A stretch of 64,000 nucleotides of DNA from Streptomyces sp. NRRL F-5123 (GCF_000721495.1 NZ_JOHY01000019.1:1-64000); one strand, 5' to 3'. Shown: positions 17,255-26,092, counted from the first letter of the stretch. A program made the numbers and translations. Notes: generated from the sequence alone by a model not told the origin.

Positions 17255-18073
17255 CTACTTGCCGGTGTGCGCCTCGTAGGCCGCCAGGACCTCCTCGGTC
17301 GGGCCGTCCATCAGCAGCTCGCCCTTCTCCAGCCACACCACGCGGTCGCAGGTGTCGCGGATGGCGCTGTTGCTGTGGCTGACCAGGAAGACCGTGCCGG
17401 CCTCCTTGCGCAGTTCGCGGATCCGCGCCTCGGAGCGCTTCTGGAACTGCCGGTCACCGGTGGCCAGTGCCTCGTCGATGAGCAGCACGTCGTGGTTCTT
17501 GGCCGCGGCGATCGAGAAGCGCAGCCGGGCGGCCATGCCGGAGGAGTAGGTACGCATGGGCAGGGAAATGAAGTCGCCCTTGTCGTTGATGCCCGAGAAG
17601 TCCACGATGCCCTTGTAGCGGCTGCGGATCTCCTCCTGCGTCATGCCCATCGCCAGGCCGCCGAGCAGCACGTTGGTGGCGCCGGTCAGGTCGTTCATGA
17701 GCGCGGCGTTGACGCCCAGCAGGGACGGCTGGCCGTCGGTGAAGATCTTGCCGCTCTCCGGCGGCAGCAGACCCGCGATGGACCGCAGCAGGGTGGACTT
17801 GCCCGAGCCGTTGGAGCCGATGATGCCGATGGCCTCGCCACGGTAGGCGGTGAAGGTCACGCCCTTGACCGCGTGCACCCTGCGCACGTTCGGGTTGCCG
17901 CCGCGGCGGCGCACCAGCCGGGCGAGCGCGGTCGCCGCGCTGCCCTTGCCGGTACCGGCGCCGTACACCTTGTAGACGATGTGGACGTCGTCCACGATCA
18001 CGGTGGGCACGCGGGGCCCGACCGCCGCCGGCTGCGGACCGGATGCGACGGGCTGCTGCTCAGCCACGGCCAT
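17255..18073 (-). CDS. ABC transporter ATPase, polysaccharide/teichoic-acid export type (TagH/Wzt-like)
   Basis: A 272-residue ATPase with Walker A GSNGSGKS (86-93), a signature region YSSGM (176-180) and Walker B VLLIDE (196-201). The shortened signature and N-terminal extension are characteristic of the glycopolymer-exporting ABC-2 subfamily. ATG 18073 has GGAGGAG upstream and overlaps the permease gene by 14 bases. With that permease it should export a lipid-linked or polyol-phosphate glycopolymer made by the upstream genes. There is no extra carbohydrate-binding C-terminal domain, so substrate is not sensed by this subunit. Confidence 0.9.
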   Translation of the reverse strand: MAVAEQQPVASGPQPAAVGPRVPTVIVDDVHIVYKVYGAGTGKGSAATALARLVRRRGGNPNVRRVHAVKGVTFTAYRGEAIGIIGSNGSGKSTLLRSIAGLLPPESGKIFTDGQPSLLGVNAALMNDLTGATNVLLGGLAMGMTQEEIRSRYKGIVDFSGINDKGDFISLPMRTYSSGMAARLRFSIAAAKNHDVLLIDEALATGDRQFQKRSEARIRELRKEAGTVFLVSHSNSAIRDTCDRVVWLEKGELLMDGPTEEVLAAYEAHTGK

Positions 18074-18998
18074 ACTGCTCCTCCGCCTTCCAGAAGTAGA
18101 TGTAGCCACCGATACCGGCGAGGACCGCCCAGCCCACGGCACTCGCCCACACGTGCGGCGGGAGCTGGGCGGAGGTGAAGCTGTCGATCAGGGCGAACCG
18201 CGCGAGGTCGATGTAGACCGCGACCGGGTTGATGTCGAGCAGCACCTTGATGTAGTGCGGGGAGTGTGCGGTCAGGTTGTCGATGCTGTACATGACACCC
18301 GAGGTGTACATCCAGGTGCGCAGGATGAACGGCATCAGCTGCGTCAGGTCGGTCATCTTACTGCCCAGCCTGGCCACGACCATGGCCAGCCCGGTGTTGA
18401 AGATCCACTGGGTCAGCAGCGCGGGGATCAGGATCAGCCACTTGGCGTTCGGCGTCTCGCCGGTCATGAGGACGATGGAGATCAGGACGAACATCGACAT
18501 CATCAGCTGCTGGAGCTGCATCAGCGTGAACGCGATCGGCATGGACGCGCGCGGGAAGTGCAGCGCCCGGATCAGGCCGATGTTGCCCGCCACCGACCGC
18601 ACGCCCGACATCACCGAGCTCTGCGTGAAGGTGTAGATGAAGATGCCGGTGACCAGGAAGGCGATGAAGTTGTCGACGCCCTTCCTGGTGCCGATCAGCA
18701 CACCGAAGATCAGGTAGTAGACGGCCGCGTTCAGCAGCGGTGTCATGACCTGCCAGAGCTGGCCGAGGCGGGCCTGCGTGTACTGCGCGGCCGTGCGGGC
18801 CTTGGCGAACTCGTTGATGAAATGTCGGCGGCCCCACAGCTGCCGGGTGTACTCCGCCAGCCCCGGGCGGGCTCCGCTGACGGTCAGCCCGTACTTTGCG
18901 GCGAGCTGGGAGGGACTGAGGCCGTCATCGGCCGTGGGCGCCGGTGGCGCTCCGACGGCGACCGCACCATTGTGCGTTGTCTCGCTCACAGTTGACAC
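18060..18998 (-). CDS. ABC-2 type permease (TagG/Wzm-like)
   Basis: A 312-residue inner-membrane permease with about six hydrophobic segments (for example LLNAAVYYLIFGVLIG and FIAFLVTGIFIYTF). An amphipathic N-terminal segment ending RQLWGRRHFINEFAKAR is typical of O-antigen/teichoic acid exporters. GTG 18998 follows GAGGA at five-base spacing; a second GTG nine bases on is possible, and a longer reading from 19121 would overlap the GT2 gene. The last gene but one of the envelope operon, it pairs with the following ATPase. Confidence 0.88.
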   Translation of the reverse strand: MSTVSETTHNGAVAVGAPPAPTADDGLSPSQLAAKYGLTVSGARPGLAEYTRQLWGRRHFINEFAKARTAAQYTQARLGQLWQVMTPLLNAAVYYLIFGVLIGTRKGVDNFIAFLVTGIFIYTFTQSSVMSGVRSVAGNIGLIRALHFPRASMPIAFTLMQLQQLMMSMFVLISIVLMTGETPNAKWLILIPALLTQWIFNTGLAMVVARLGSKMTDLTQLMPFILRTWMYTSGVMYSIDNLTAHSPHYIKVLLDINPVAVYIDLARFALIDSFTSAQLPPHVWASAVGWAVLAGIGGYIYFWKAEEQYGRG

Positions 18999-19069
18999 TT
19001 TCGTCCTCAATGTGCGCGCCGGGTGCAGGGGGTCCCGGGCTGCGCCTGATGCTCTCAGGTCCGAGCTTG

Positions 19070-19963
19070 TCAGATGATCGGCGGTCGGCCCAGCCGGGTC
19101 AACCGCCAGACCGTCCGCCACTTCATCGGCCGCCGCTCACCGGCGGGCGTCGCCCAGCCCTCGCGGAAGCCGCCGAGCCACGCGCGCAGTGCCGCGCCCG
19201 ACGGCCGCCGCAGCAGCGTCAGGGCGAACCACACGCCGAGGTAGACGGGGACCAGCAGCCACGGCAGGTTGCGCCGCGCCAGCCACACCCGGTTGCGGGC
19301 CACCATGCGGTGGTAGACCGCGTGCCGGGCCGGCGAGGTCGCCGGATGGTGCAGTACGAGGTCGGAACGGTAGTCGATCATCCAGCCGGCGTCGAGTGCG
19401 CGCCAGGCCAGGTCCGTCTCCTCGTGCGCGTAGAAGAACTCGGCCGGCAGCAGCCCGACCTCCTCCAGGACCGCGGTGCGGACCGCGTTCGCACCGCCGA
19501 GGAAGGTCGTCACGCGCGAGCTGCGCATCGGGTCGGACGCGCGCAGCCGGGGGACGTGGCGGCGCTGGGTCACCCCGGTGTCCGGGTCGGCGATCCGGAA
19601 GCTGATGATGCCGAGCCGCGGGTCGGCCGCGAACGCGGCGCGTACCAGCTCGGCGGTGTCGTCGCCGGGCAGCAGCCCGTCGTCGTCCAGGAAGAGCAGC
19701 ACGTCGACCTCGCCGCCACCGGGCCCGAACAGTTCGATGCCGACGTTGCGGCCGCCCGGGATGCCCAGGTTCTCCGGCAGCTCCACGGAGCGCACGCCGG
19801 GCGGCAGCGGCGGCAGCGGGGCGCCGTTGCCGACCACCGCGACCTCGATCGCGGGCCCCTGCTGCTTGGCCACCGAGTCCAGCAGTGCCTGCAGCTCGAC
19901 CGGCCGGTTGCCCATCGTGAGGACGACCGCGCCGACCGTGAGCGACTCGCTCATGCCCGCCAT
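19070..19963 (-). CDS. Family 2 glycosyltransferase
   Basis: A 297-residue GT-A fold glycosyltransferase. The nucleotide-sugar metal site is DDD (93-95, in LLFLDDDG) and the acceptor/catalytic region is HEETDLAWR. A hydrophobic stretch near the C-terminus (LLVPVYLGVWFALTLL) may anchor it to the membrane. It resembles rhamnosyl-type GT2 enzymes, but donor and acceptor are not predictable. It begins seven bases after the CDP-alcohol transferase gene, so it is part of the same envelope operon. An internal ATG at 19954 is an alternative start. Confidence 0.88.
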   Translation of the reverse strand: MAGMSESLTVGAVVLTMGNRPVELQALLDSVAKQQGPAIEVAVVGNGAPLPPLPPGVRSVELPENLGIPGGRNVGIELFGPGGGEVDVLLFLDDDGLLPGDDTAELVRAAFAADPRLGIISFRIADPDTGVTQRRHVPRLRASDPMRSSRVTTFLGGANAVRTAVLEEVGLLPAEFFYAHEETDLAWRALDAGWMIDYRSDLVLHHPATSPARHAVYHRMVARNRVWLARRNLPWLLVPVYLGVWFALTLLRRPSGAALRAWLGGFREGWATPAGERRPMKWRTVWRLTRLGRPPII

Positions 19964-19970
19964 GCCCGCC

Positions 19971-20750
19971 TCATTTCAGCCTGCTGGAGACGAGGACCGA
20001 TACGAGATGCAGCAGGGTCTGCAAAAGAGCGATTCCGGCCAGAACCGCGACGCCGAGCCGGGTGAAGAACAGGTCCCCGCGGATCTGGTCGACGACGGCC
20101 AGCACCAGGATCAGCAGCGAGGCCTCGATGCCCAGGATCAGCCGGTGGAACTTCAGCGCGGCGGCGGCCCGGCGGGCGAGCGCGACACCGGAGGAGCGCG
20201 GCTCGGAGGCGGCCTCCTTGACCGGCGGCAGCCCGCCCTGGTGCCGGGCGACGCCGACCAGGTCGGTCTCGGCCTTGATCAGGACGGCGCCGAGCGCGGC
20301 GAGGGTGCCCAGGAAGGCCCACAGCCAGTCGATCCGGCCGTCGCCGAACAGGTCCGCGGCCCGCAGCCCGAAGCCGACCAGCACGGCGGCGTCGGTGAGG
20401 TAGGCGCCGACCCGGTCGAGGTAGACGCCGCTGAGCGAGTACTGCTTCTTCCAGCGGGCGATCTCGCCGTCCACGCAGTCGAGCAGCAGGTACAGCTGCA
20501 CCATCAGCACGCCCAGGACGGCTCCGGTGATCCCGGGCACCAGCAGCGCCGGGGCGGCGAGCACGCCGAAGACGGTCATCAGGTACGTCAGCTGGTTGGG
20601 CGTGACGGAGGTCGGCACGAGGTGCCGGTCTATGCGCAGGGAGACCTCGCGCATGTAGAGCCGCCCGGCCCAGTGCTCGCCGCTGCGCCGGTCCTTCACA
20701 CCCGGGGGGTGAACGACGGGGCGCAGTTCAGCTACTGATGGTTTTGGCAT
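19971..20750 (-). CDS. CDP-alcohol phosphatidyltransferase family protein, fourth motif Asp replaced
   Basis: A 259-residue integral-membrane protein of the CDP-alcohol phosphotransferase family with several TM segments. The signature is recognisable: Asp91, Asp94, Gly95, Ala98, Arg99, Gly108 and Asp112. The position of the fourth Asp, usually the catalytic base, is Ala116 (DRVGAYLTD). It may therefore use a shifted Asp, a different acceptor, or be inactive. ATG 20750 overlaps the dehydrogenase gene by 23 bases and has no strong RBS, consistent with coupling. In this operon it could transfer a CDP-activated polyol to an alcohol acceptor. Confidence 0.85.
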   Translation of the reverse strand: MPKPSVAELRPVVHPPGVKDRRSGEHWAGRLYMREVSLRIDRHLVPTSVTPNQLTYLMTVFGVLAAPALLVPGITGAVLGVLMVQLYLLLDCVDGEIARWKKQYSLSGVYLDRVGAYLTDAAVLVGFGLRAADLFGDGRIDWLWAFLGTLAALGAVLIKAETDLVGVARHQGGLPPVKEAASEPRSSGVALARRAAAALKFHRLILGIEASLLILVLAVVDQIRGDLFFTRLGVAVLAGIALLQTLLHLVSVLVSSRLK

Positions 20751-21789
20751 AGTCGGCGTACGCGTCCCTGATCTCGGTGGCGGACAGGTCGAGGTGTTCC
20801 AGGATCGTGAAGCGGCCGGGGCGGGTCTGCGGCGCGAACGCCACCGCCTCGACGAATTCCGCCTCGCTGAAGCCCATCTCGGTGGGCAGCACCGGAAGGC
20901 CGTGCCGTCGCAGCGTCTGCGCGATCAGGCCGGAGACGCCGGGCTCGCCGCGCAGGTGCATCGCGAAGGCGGCGCCGAGGCCGACCTGCTCGCCGTGCGC
21001 GGCGGCGCGCGCGGGGAAGAGCAGGTCGAAGGCGTGGCTGATCTCGTGGCAGGCGCCGGAGGAGGGTCGCGAGTCGCCGCTGATGGACATCGCGATCCCG
21101 GAGAGCACCAGGCCCTCGGCGAGGACGCCGAGGAAGTCGTCGTCGCCGATCCCGCCGGGGTGGCGCAGTATGGCCTCGCCCGCGCTGCGGGCCATCGCCG
21201 CGGCGAGGCCGTCGATGCGCTCGCCGGTCTCGCGGTGGGACAGCTCCCAGTCGGCGATGGCCGACAGGTTCGAGACCGCGTCGCCGATCCCGGCGCGCAG
21301 GTAGCGGGCCGGCGCCTCCCGGATGACCTCCAGGTCGACGACCACCGCGATGGGCGTGGGCACGCCGTAGGAGCCGCGGCCGTTGTCGTTGTCCAGGGTG
21401 GAGATCGGCGAGCAGATGCCGTCGTGCGACAGGTTCGTCGCCACGGCCGCCATGGGCAGGCCGACGCGGGCGGCGGCGTACTTCGTGACGTCGATGATCT
21501 TGCCGCCGCCCAGGCCCACGACCGCGTCGTAGCGCTTGCCGCGCATGGCGTCGGCGAGCGTGACGGCCGCGTCGATGGTGCCGCCGGCGACCGGGAACCA
21601 GTCGGCGCCGGGCATCTCGGGGGCCAGCGCCTCGCGCAGCCGGGCGCCCGAGCCGGCGCTGACGGCGAAGGCGAGCTTGCCCGACGTGGAGATCCGCTGG
21701 TCGGCCAGCAGCCGCGACAGGTGGGCCAGCGCGCCGGCCCGGATGTCGACGACGACCGGGGAGGGGATCAGCCGGGTCAGTACTGGCAC
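20728..21789 (-). CDS. sn-Glycerol-1-phosphate dehydrogenase-like enzyme (AraM/EgsA type)
   Basis: A 353-residue member of the dehydroquinate synthase/iron-alcohol dehydrogenase superfamily. The NAD(P) motif GLGGGKIIDVTKYAA is present. Metal ligands are visible as Asp in NLSHDGICSP, His in GACHEISHAFD and His in AAAHGEQVG. Such proteins reduce dihydroxyacetone phosphate to sn-glycerol 1-phosphate; other triose or sugar ketones are possible. GTG 21789 has GGGAG upstream and overlaps the nucleotidyltransferase gene by 13 bases. Bacterial G1P is unusual, so the context with CTP-type transferases is notable. Confidence 0.85.
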   Translation of the reverse strand: MPVLTRLIPSPVVVDIRAGALAHLSRLLADQRISTSGKLAFAVSAGSGARLREALAPEMPGADWFPVAGGTIDAAVTLADAMRGKRYDAVVGLGGGKIIDVTKYAAARVGLPMAAVATNLSHDGICSPISTLDNDNGRGSYGVPTPIAVVVDLEVIREAPARYLRAGIGDAVSNLSAIADWELSHRETGERIDGLAAAMARSAGEAILRHPGGIGDDDFLGVLAEGLVLSGIAMSISGDSRPSSGACHEISHAFDLLFPARAAAHGEQVGLGAAFAMHLRGEPGVSGLIAQTLRRHGLPVLPTEMGFSEAEFVEAVAFAPQTRPGRFTILEHLDLSATEIRDAYADYAKTISS

Positions 21790-22529
21790 GCGATCTCCCG
21801 GCCCTTGGCGAGGTCGGCGTGGTTGTCGATCTCGACCCACGCCACGTCGCCGATCGGGGCCACGTCGACGGTCAGGCCGCGGTCGACCATCTCCTGGTAG
21901 CCGTCCTCGTAGTACAGGTCCGGGTCGCGCTCGAAGGTGGCCTTGAGGGCGTCGGCGAGGTCGGCGGCCGCCTCCGGCTCGATGAGGGTCACCCCGATGT
22001 ACTCGCCGGTGGCCTCGGCCGGGTCCATGAGCTTGGTGATCCGGCGCACCCCGCGGCCCGGCTCGGCGACGACCTTCATCTCCTCGTCGGCGAGCTGCTT
22101 GGCGGTGTCCAGCGCCAGGATCATCCGGCGGCCCTCGCCGCGGGCCGCGAGCAGCGTGCGCTCGACGGAGACGGGGTGGACGGTGTCGCCGTTGGCCAGA
22201 ATCACACCCTGGTCGAACAGGTCGCGCGCGCACCACAGGGAGTACGCGTTGTTCCACTCCTCGGCCTTGTCGTTGTCGACCAGCGTCAGCTTCAGCCCGT
22301 AGGCGGCCTCCAGCGCAGCCTGCCGCGCGTAGACGGCCTCCTTGCGGTAGCCGACGACGATCGCGGCCTCGGTGAGGCCGACCTCGGCGAAGTTGCGCAG
22401 CGTGAGGTCGAGCACGGTCAGGCTCTCCGGCGCGTCCTGCGGGCCGACCGGCACCAGGGCCTTGGGCAGGGTGTCCGTGTAGGGACGCAGGCGCCTGCCT
22501 GCGCCGGCAGCCAGCACGAGGCCGATCAT
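21777..22529 (-). CDS. Sugar/polyol-phosphate nucleotidyltransferase
   Basis: A 250-residue NTP transferase. The N-terminal signature GLVLAAGAGRRLRPYT..LPK is complete, and NGDTV holds a metal-binding Asp. It resembles inositol- or choline-phosphate cytidylyltransferases more than glucose-1-P enzymes, mainly by length and by its CDP-alcohol transferase neighbours. Working hypothesis: it activates the product of the next gene (glycerol 1-phosphate) or another polyol phosphate with CTP. ATG 22529 overlaps the DUF5941 stop (ATGA) with AGGAG seven bases upstream. Confidence 0.85.
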   Translation of the reverse strand: MIGLVLAAGAGRRLRPYTDTLPKALVPVGPQDAPESLTVLDLTLRNFAEVGLTEAAIVVGYRKEAVYARQAALEAAYGLKLTLVDNDKAEEWNNAYSLWCARDLFDQGVILANGDTVHPVSVERTLLAARGEGRRMILALDTAKQLADEEMKVVAEPGRGVRRITKLMDPAEATGEYIGVTLIEPEAAADLADALKATFERDPDLYYEDGYQEMVDRGLTVDVAPIGDVAWVEIDNHADLAKGREIACQY

Positions 22530-24493
22530 GCGGGTTCTCCTGATTCGTCGTGTACGGCCGCGGCGGTCCCCGAGGTCACCCAGAAGCGGATGCTCTCGGA
22601 CGCGACCAGCAGCGCGATGGCGCCGGCGAGCACTGCCAGCGTGGCCGTGAAGCCGGTGTGGTGCGCGGCGACGGCCGCCGTGAGGGCCACGACCAGCGTG
22701 CGGCCCTCGTGTCCGCCGGCGGCCAGCACCACGGCCCGCGGCGGCGCCCCGGCGCCCCCGCGTATGCGGTACACCGTGTCGTAGTGATGGTAGGCGACGG
22801 CGGCAACCAGGCAGAAAGCGGCGGGCAACGCCCCGTTCACCCCGCAGACGGCGGCGAGCGCCAGCGCGGTGCCGTACTCCCCCGCCCGCAGCAGCGGTGG
22901 GACCAGCCAGTCCAGCGCCCCCTTGAGCGGCAGAGCGACGGCCAGGCCCGAGGTCACGGTGTAGAGGACGGCGGCGAGCACCGGGTACCAGCTGCCCGCC
23001 GGGGCGAGCGCGGCGGTCGCCGTCACGGCGCCCGCGCCGACCAGCGCGGCGGCGGGGGCGGCGAAGCCGGGCAGCCGGCGGGCGAGCGGGCGCAGCGCGG
23101 CCGCCACGGTCTCGGCGAGCGGGCCGCTGTCGGCCAGGTCGGCGAGCGCCCGGGCGGCGCGGTCGGTGCGGGTCGCCCGCCGGGTGAGGGAGCGCAGGAC
23201 GCGGCCCGCGGTGGTGTAGCAGGCGGCGAGCGCGCAGCCGACGAGCAGCACCACGAAGGTGATCCGGGGGGTGCTGACCGCGGTCAGCACCGCTATCAGC
23301 GCCCAGCGCTCGCCGATCGGCAGCACTATCATCCGGCGCGCCCACACCGTCCAGCCGACGCTGTCCAGCTTGTCGGACAGCGCGGCGGTGGGGCTGGTGT
23401 TGGCGGTGGCGTCGTGGTTGGCCTCGTTGAAGGCGAAGTCGACGACGTGCCGGCAGGTCTGCAGCACCATCGCGCCGAGCGCGAGCGCCCACACGTCGTC
23501 GCCGCCGCGGGCCGCGCCGAGGGCCAGGCCGGCGTAGTAGGCGTACTCCTTGGCGCGGTCGAAGGTCGCGTCGAGCCAGGCGCCGAGCGTGGAGTACTGG
23601 AGCGAGTAGCGGGCGAGCTGGCCGTCGGTGCAGTCCAGCACGAAGGAGGCGATCAGCAGCACGCCGGCGGCGACGAAGCCGCCGCGGGTGCCGGTGGCCG
23701 CACAGCCGGCTGCGATCAGCGCGACCAGCAGCGAGGCGGTCGTCACCTGGTTCGGGGTGAGGCCGCGGCGGGCGCACCAGCGCGCGATGTAGCGCGAGTA
23801 GGGGCTGATGAAGTGGGTGGTGAAGAAGCCGTCGCGGGATTTGACGGCGCTGCGCAGCCGTACCGACTCCTCGTCGACGGCGGCGATCGCTCCCGCGGCG
23901 GCCTCGGCGGCGGCGCCGTCGGCGGGCACCTCGGCGACCAGGACGCCCAGCTCGGGGCGGTGCACGGGCTCGCCCAGCGCGGCCAGCCGGACGGCGAGCG
24001 CGTCGGGCAGCACATCCGCCGCGTCCGCGTCGCCACGGCGCGGGGCGGGCAGCGACACGGCGCCCGCCTGCGCCTCGACGGCGACGCCTCCCGCCGCCTC
24101 GGACTCCGCCGCGGTGCCGGTGCCCTGGGCGCCCGCGGCGGCGCCCGGCTGCCCGGCGGAGCGCGGCGCGCCCGCGGCCGGACCGCCCGCGGCCGGCGCC
24201 GCGAGGGCGCGCAGCAGGGCGGGGCGGGCGGCAGGGCGTACGGTCAGGGCGCCGGTGACGGCGGCGGCGTCGAAGCGCGGGTCGGTCAGGGCCAGCCGCA
24301 GCGCGTGCCGGTGCCCGCGGAAGCGGCGGTCCACCACGGCCACCCGCTCGCCCGCGGGAATCCCGGCGATCCGGGCCGCCACGGCGTCGGGGGCGCCCGC
24401 CTCGACGACCTGGAACCCCAGCGCGCGCAGATCGTCGGCCAGCGGCGACGGCGAGCCTGCGGCGGGCGGGCCGGTGAGAATTGCGGTCGGCAG
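22526..24493 (-). CDS. DUF5941 / CDP-alcohol phosphatidyltransferase membrane protein, probable CTG start
   Basis: A 655-residue protein: N-terminal alpha/beta domain, an Ala-rich linker, a CDP-alcohol phosphotransferase domain and a C-terminal multi-TM DUF5941 region. The catalytic signature is complete, with Asp287, Asp290-Gly, Ala-Arg, Gly, then two Asps in GAWLDATFD. The conserved N-terminus (PTAILTG, DLRALGFQV) continues upstream of the first ATG/GTG/TTG in frame (GTG 24382). The only start that includes it is CTG 24493, preceded by AGGGAG. It is first in the operon and probably the main membrane transferase. Confidence 0.85.
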   Translation of the reverse strand: MPTAILTGPPAAGSPSPLADDLRALGFQVVEAGAPDAVAARIAGIPAGERVAVVDRRFRGHRHALRLALTDPRFDAAAVTGALTVRPAARPALLRALAAPAAGGPAAGAPRSAGQPGAAAGAQGTGTAAESEAAGGVAVEAQAGAVSLPAPRRGDADAADVLPDALAVRLAALGEPVHRPELGVLVAEVPADGAAAEAAAGAIAAVDEESVRLRSAVKSRDGFFTTHFISPYSRYIARWCARRGLTPNQVTTASLLVALIAAGCAATGTRGGFVAAGVLLIASFVLDCTDGQLARYSLQYSTLGAWLDATFDRAKEYAYYAGLALGAARGGDDVWALALGAMVLQTCRHVVDFAFNEANHDATANTSPTAALSDKLDSVGWTVWARRMIVLPIGERWALIAVLTAVSTPRITFVVLLVGCALAACYTTAGRVLRSLTRRATRTDRAARALADLADSGPLAETVAAALRPLARRLPGFAAPAAALVGAGAVTATAALAPAGSWYPVLAAVLYTVTSGLAVALPLKGALDWLVPPLLRAGEYGTALALAAVCGVNGALPAAFCLVAAVAYHHYDTVYRIRGGAGAPPRAVVLAAGGHEGRTLVVALTAAVAAHHTGFTATLAVLAGAIALLVASESIRFWVTSGTAAAVHDESGEPA

Positions 24494-24912
24494 AGGAACC
24501 CACTCCCTGAACGTGTGCGAAGGCCGTGCCCGCGGGCGGTTTGCGGCGGCGCAACGGACCGCCCGGCACGACGGCCGAGGCTATCGGATGGACGACGAGA
24601 GTCGTTCACCGAGTATTGGCCCAAACTTGGCGCTTACGGCGTGATCATCATGCGCGATCGGCGCCGTCCCGACAACCGCCCCCTCCGCTACTGCGTACGG
24701 GTGACCTCGGCGGCCTTTCCCGCAGCCCCGCCGCGTGGCACATCATCGCAGGTCATCGCACATGACAACGGTCTCCAGTACCGGCTTGCCCACCAGGGGT
24801 GACCGGTGTTGACTGGCCGCCGCGGCCGGAGGTTCGCTGTGCCCCGGGCACCTTCCGCGTCGGCCGATTCCAGGACGGCACACGGCAGCGCAAAAGGGAA
24901 GGGGACGCGCCG
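24494..24912. other. Divergent intergenic region (envelope operon / CDF exporter)
   Basis: A 419-base gap between divergent genes that should hold both promoters. It is less GC-rich around 24590-24660 (CACCGAGTATTGG, GTGATCATCATGCG), suggesting promoter DNA for the left operon. I find no confident -10/-35 pair, riboswitch or small gene. Confidence 0.5.
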
Positions 24913-25974
24913 ATGGGGGCAGCACGCAGCGAGCCCGCCGAGGACGCCCGGCACGGCAGGCCGGGCCGCGGACACGGGCAGGGCCGCGGACAGGACGGCC
25001 ACGGACACGGCCCTGGTCACGGGCACGGCCGCGGTCACGGAGGCGGCCACGGGCACGGCGGGCACGGGCACGCGCACGGGCTCGGCACCGCGACCGCCGC
25101 GCACCGCGGGCGGCTGCTGGTGGCGCTCGGCATCACCGTGCTGGTGCTGGCCACCGAGGTCGCCGGCAGCCTGCTGACGGGATCGCTCGCGCTGCTCGCC
25201 GACGCGGGCCACATGGCCACCGACGCCGCGGGCATCGCGATGGCGCTGCTGGCCGTGCACATCGCCGCCCGCCCGGCGAGCGAGCGCCGCACCTTCGGCT
25301 ACGCGCGCGCCGAGATCCTGGCCGCGGTGCTCAACGCGGTGCTGCTCTTCGGTGTCGGCGCCTTCATCTTCGCCGAGGGCGTCTCCCGCCTGGTGTCCCC
25401 GCAGCATTTCGCCGGCGGCGCCACGATCGTCTTCGGCCTGGTCGGCATGGCCGCGAACACCGTCTCGCTGCTGGTCCTGATGGGCGGCCAGCGCGAGAGC
25501 CTGAACGTGCGCGGCGCCTTCCTGGAGGTGATGGCCGACGCGCTGGGCTCCTTCGCGGTCGTGGTGGCGGCCGTGGTGTTCCTCACCACCGGCTGGCGCG
25601 AGGCGGACGCGGTGGCGTCGCTGCTGATCGGCGTGCTGATCGTGCCGCGCACCTGGCGGCTGCTGCGCGAGGCGGTGGACGTGCTGCTGGAGGCCGCGCC
25701 CAAGGACGTGGACATGGCCGAGGTGCGGCACCACATCGAGGGCCTCAAGGGCGTGGAGGGCCTGCACGACCTGCACGCCTGGACCATCACCTCGGGCCTT
25801 CCGGTGCTGTCGGCGCACGTGGTGGTCAGCCAGGACGTCCTGGAGGAGGTGGGGTACGAGAAGATGCTGCACGACCTCCAGGGCTGCCTCGGCACCCACT
25901 TCGACGTCGAGCACTGCACCTTCCAGCTGGAGCCGGCCGGCCACGCCGAGCACGAGGCGCGGCTGTGCCACTGA
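24913..25974 (+). CDS. Cation diffusion facilitator (Zn/Co/Cd efflux, CzcD/ZitB-like)
   Basis: A 353-residue proton-coupled metal exporter in the plasma membrane with six TM segments and a C-terminal cytoplasmic domain. The transport site in TM2 is DAGHMATDA; the TM5 partner is LEVMADALGS, with Glu where His is common. The N-terminus is an extreme His/Gly tract (about 20-60, repeated GHGHG), a likely metal-capturing tail. The start is ATG 24913 behind GGGGACG; a longer reading from 24799 adds a low-complexity segment. Confidence 0.9.
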   Translation: MGAARSEPAEDARHGRPGRGHGQGRGQDGHGHGPGHGHGRGHGGGHGHGGHGHAHGLGTATAAHRGRLLVALGITVLVLATEVAGSLLTGSLALLADAGHMATDAAGIAMALLAVHIAARPASERRTFGYARAEILAAVLNAVLLFGVGAFIFAEGVSRLVSPQHFAGGATIVFGLVGMAANTVSLLVLMGGQRESLNVRGAFLEVMADALGSFAVVVAAVVFLTTGWREADAVASLLIGVLIVPRTWRLLREAVDVLLEAAPKDVDMAEVRHHIEGLKGVEGLHDLHAWTITSGLPVLSAHVVVSQDVLEEVGYEKMLHDLQGCLGTHFDVEHCTFQLEPAGHAEHEARLCH

Positions 25975-26072
25975 GCCGCTGACCGCGCCGCGCACCCCCG
26001 CGGGCCGCCCCCCGTACCACCCCCGCGCCACAGTGCGCCGGTGCCGGCGGCCTGTCCCCGGGTACGCCCTGA

Positions 26073-26092
26073 GGTGCGGGTATAGCCGCACC
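26073..26092. promoter_or_regulatory. Inverted repeat upstream of idi
   Basis: GGTGCGG and CCGCACC frame a short spacer (GGTATAG including one extra G) about 85 bases before idi and 100 bases after the CDF gene. It could be the CDF terminator or an operator for idi; the sequence alone does not decide. Confidence 0.35.

Noticed and set aside
24740..24912. Zur-like box upstream of the CDF exporter (ATGACAACGGTCTCCAG)
   Set aside because: Only weak similarity to the TGAAAATGATTTTCA type and the inverted symmetry is poor.
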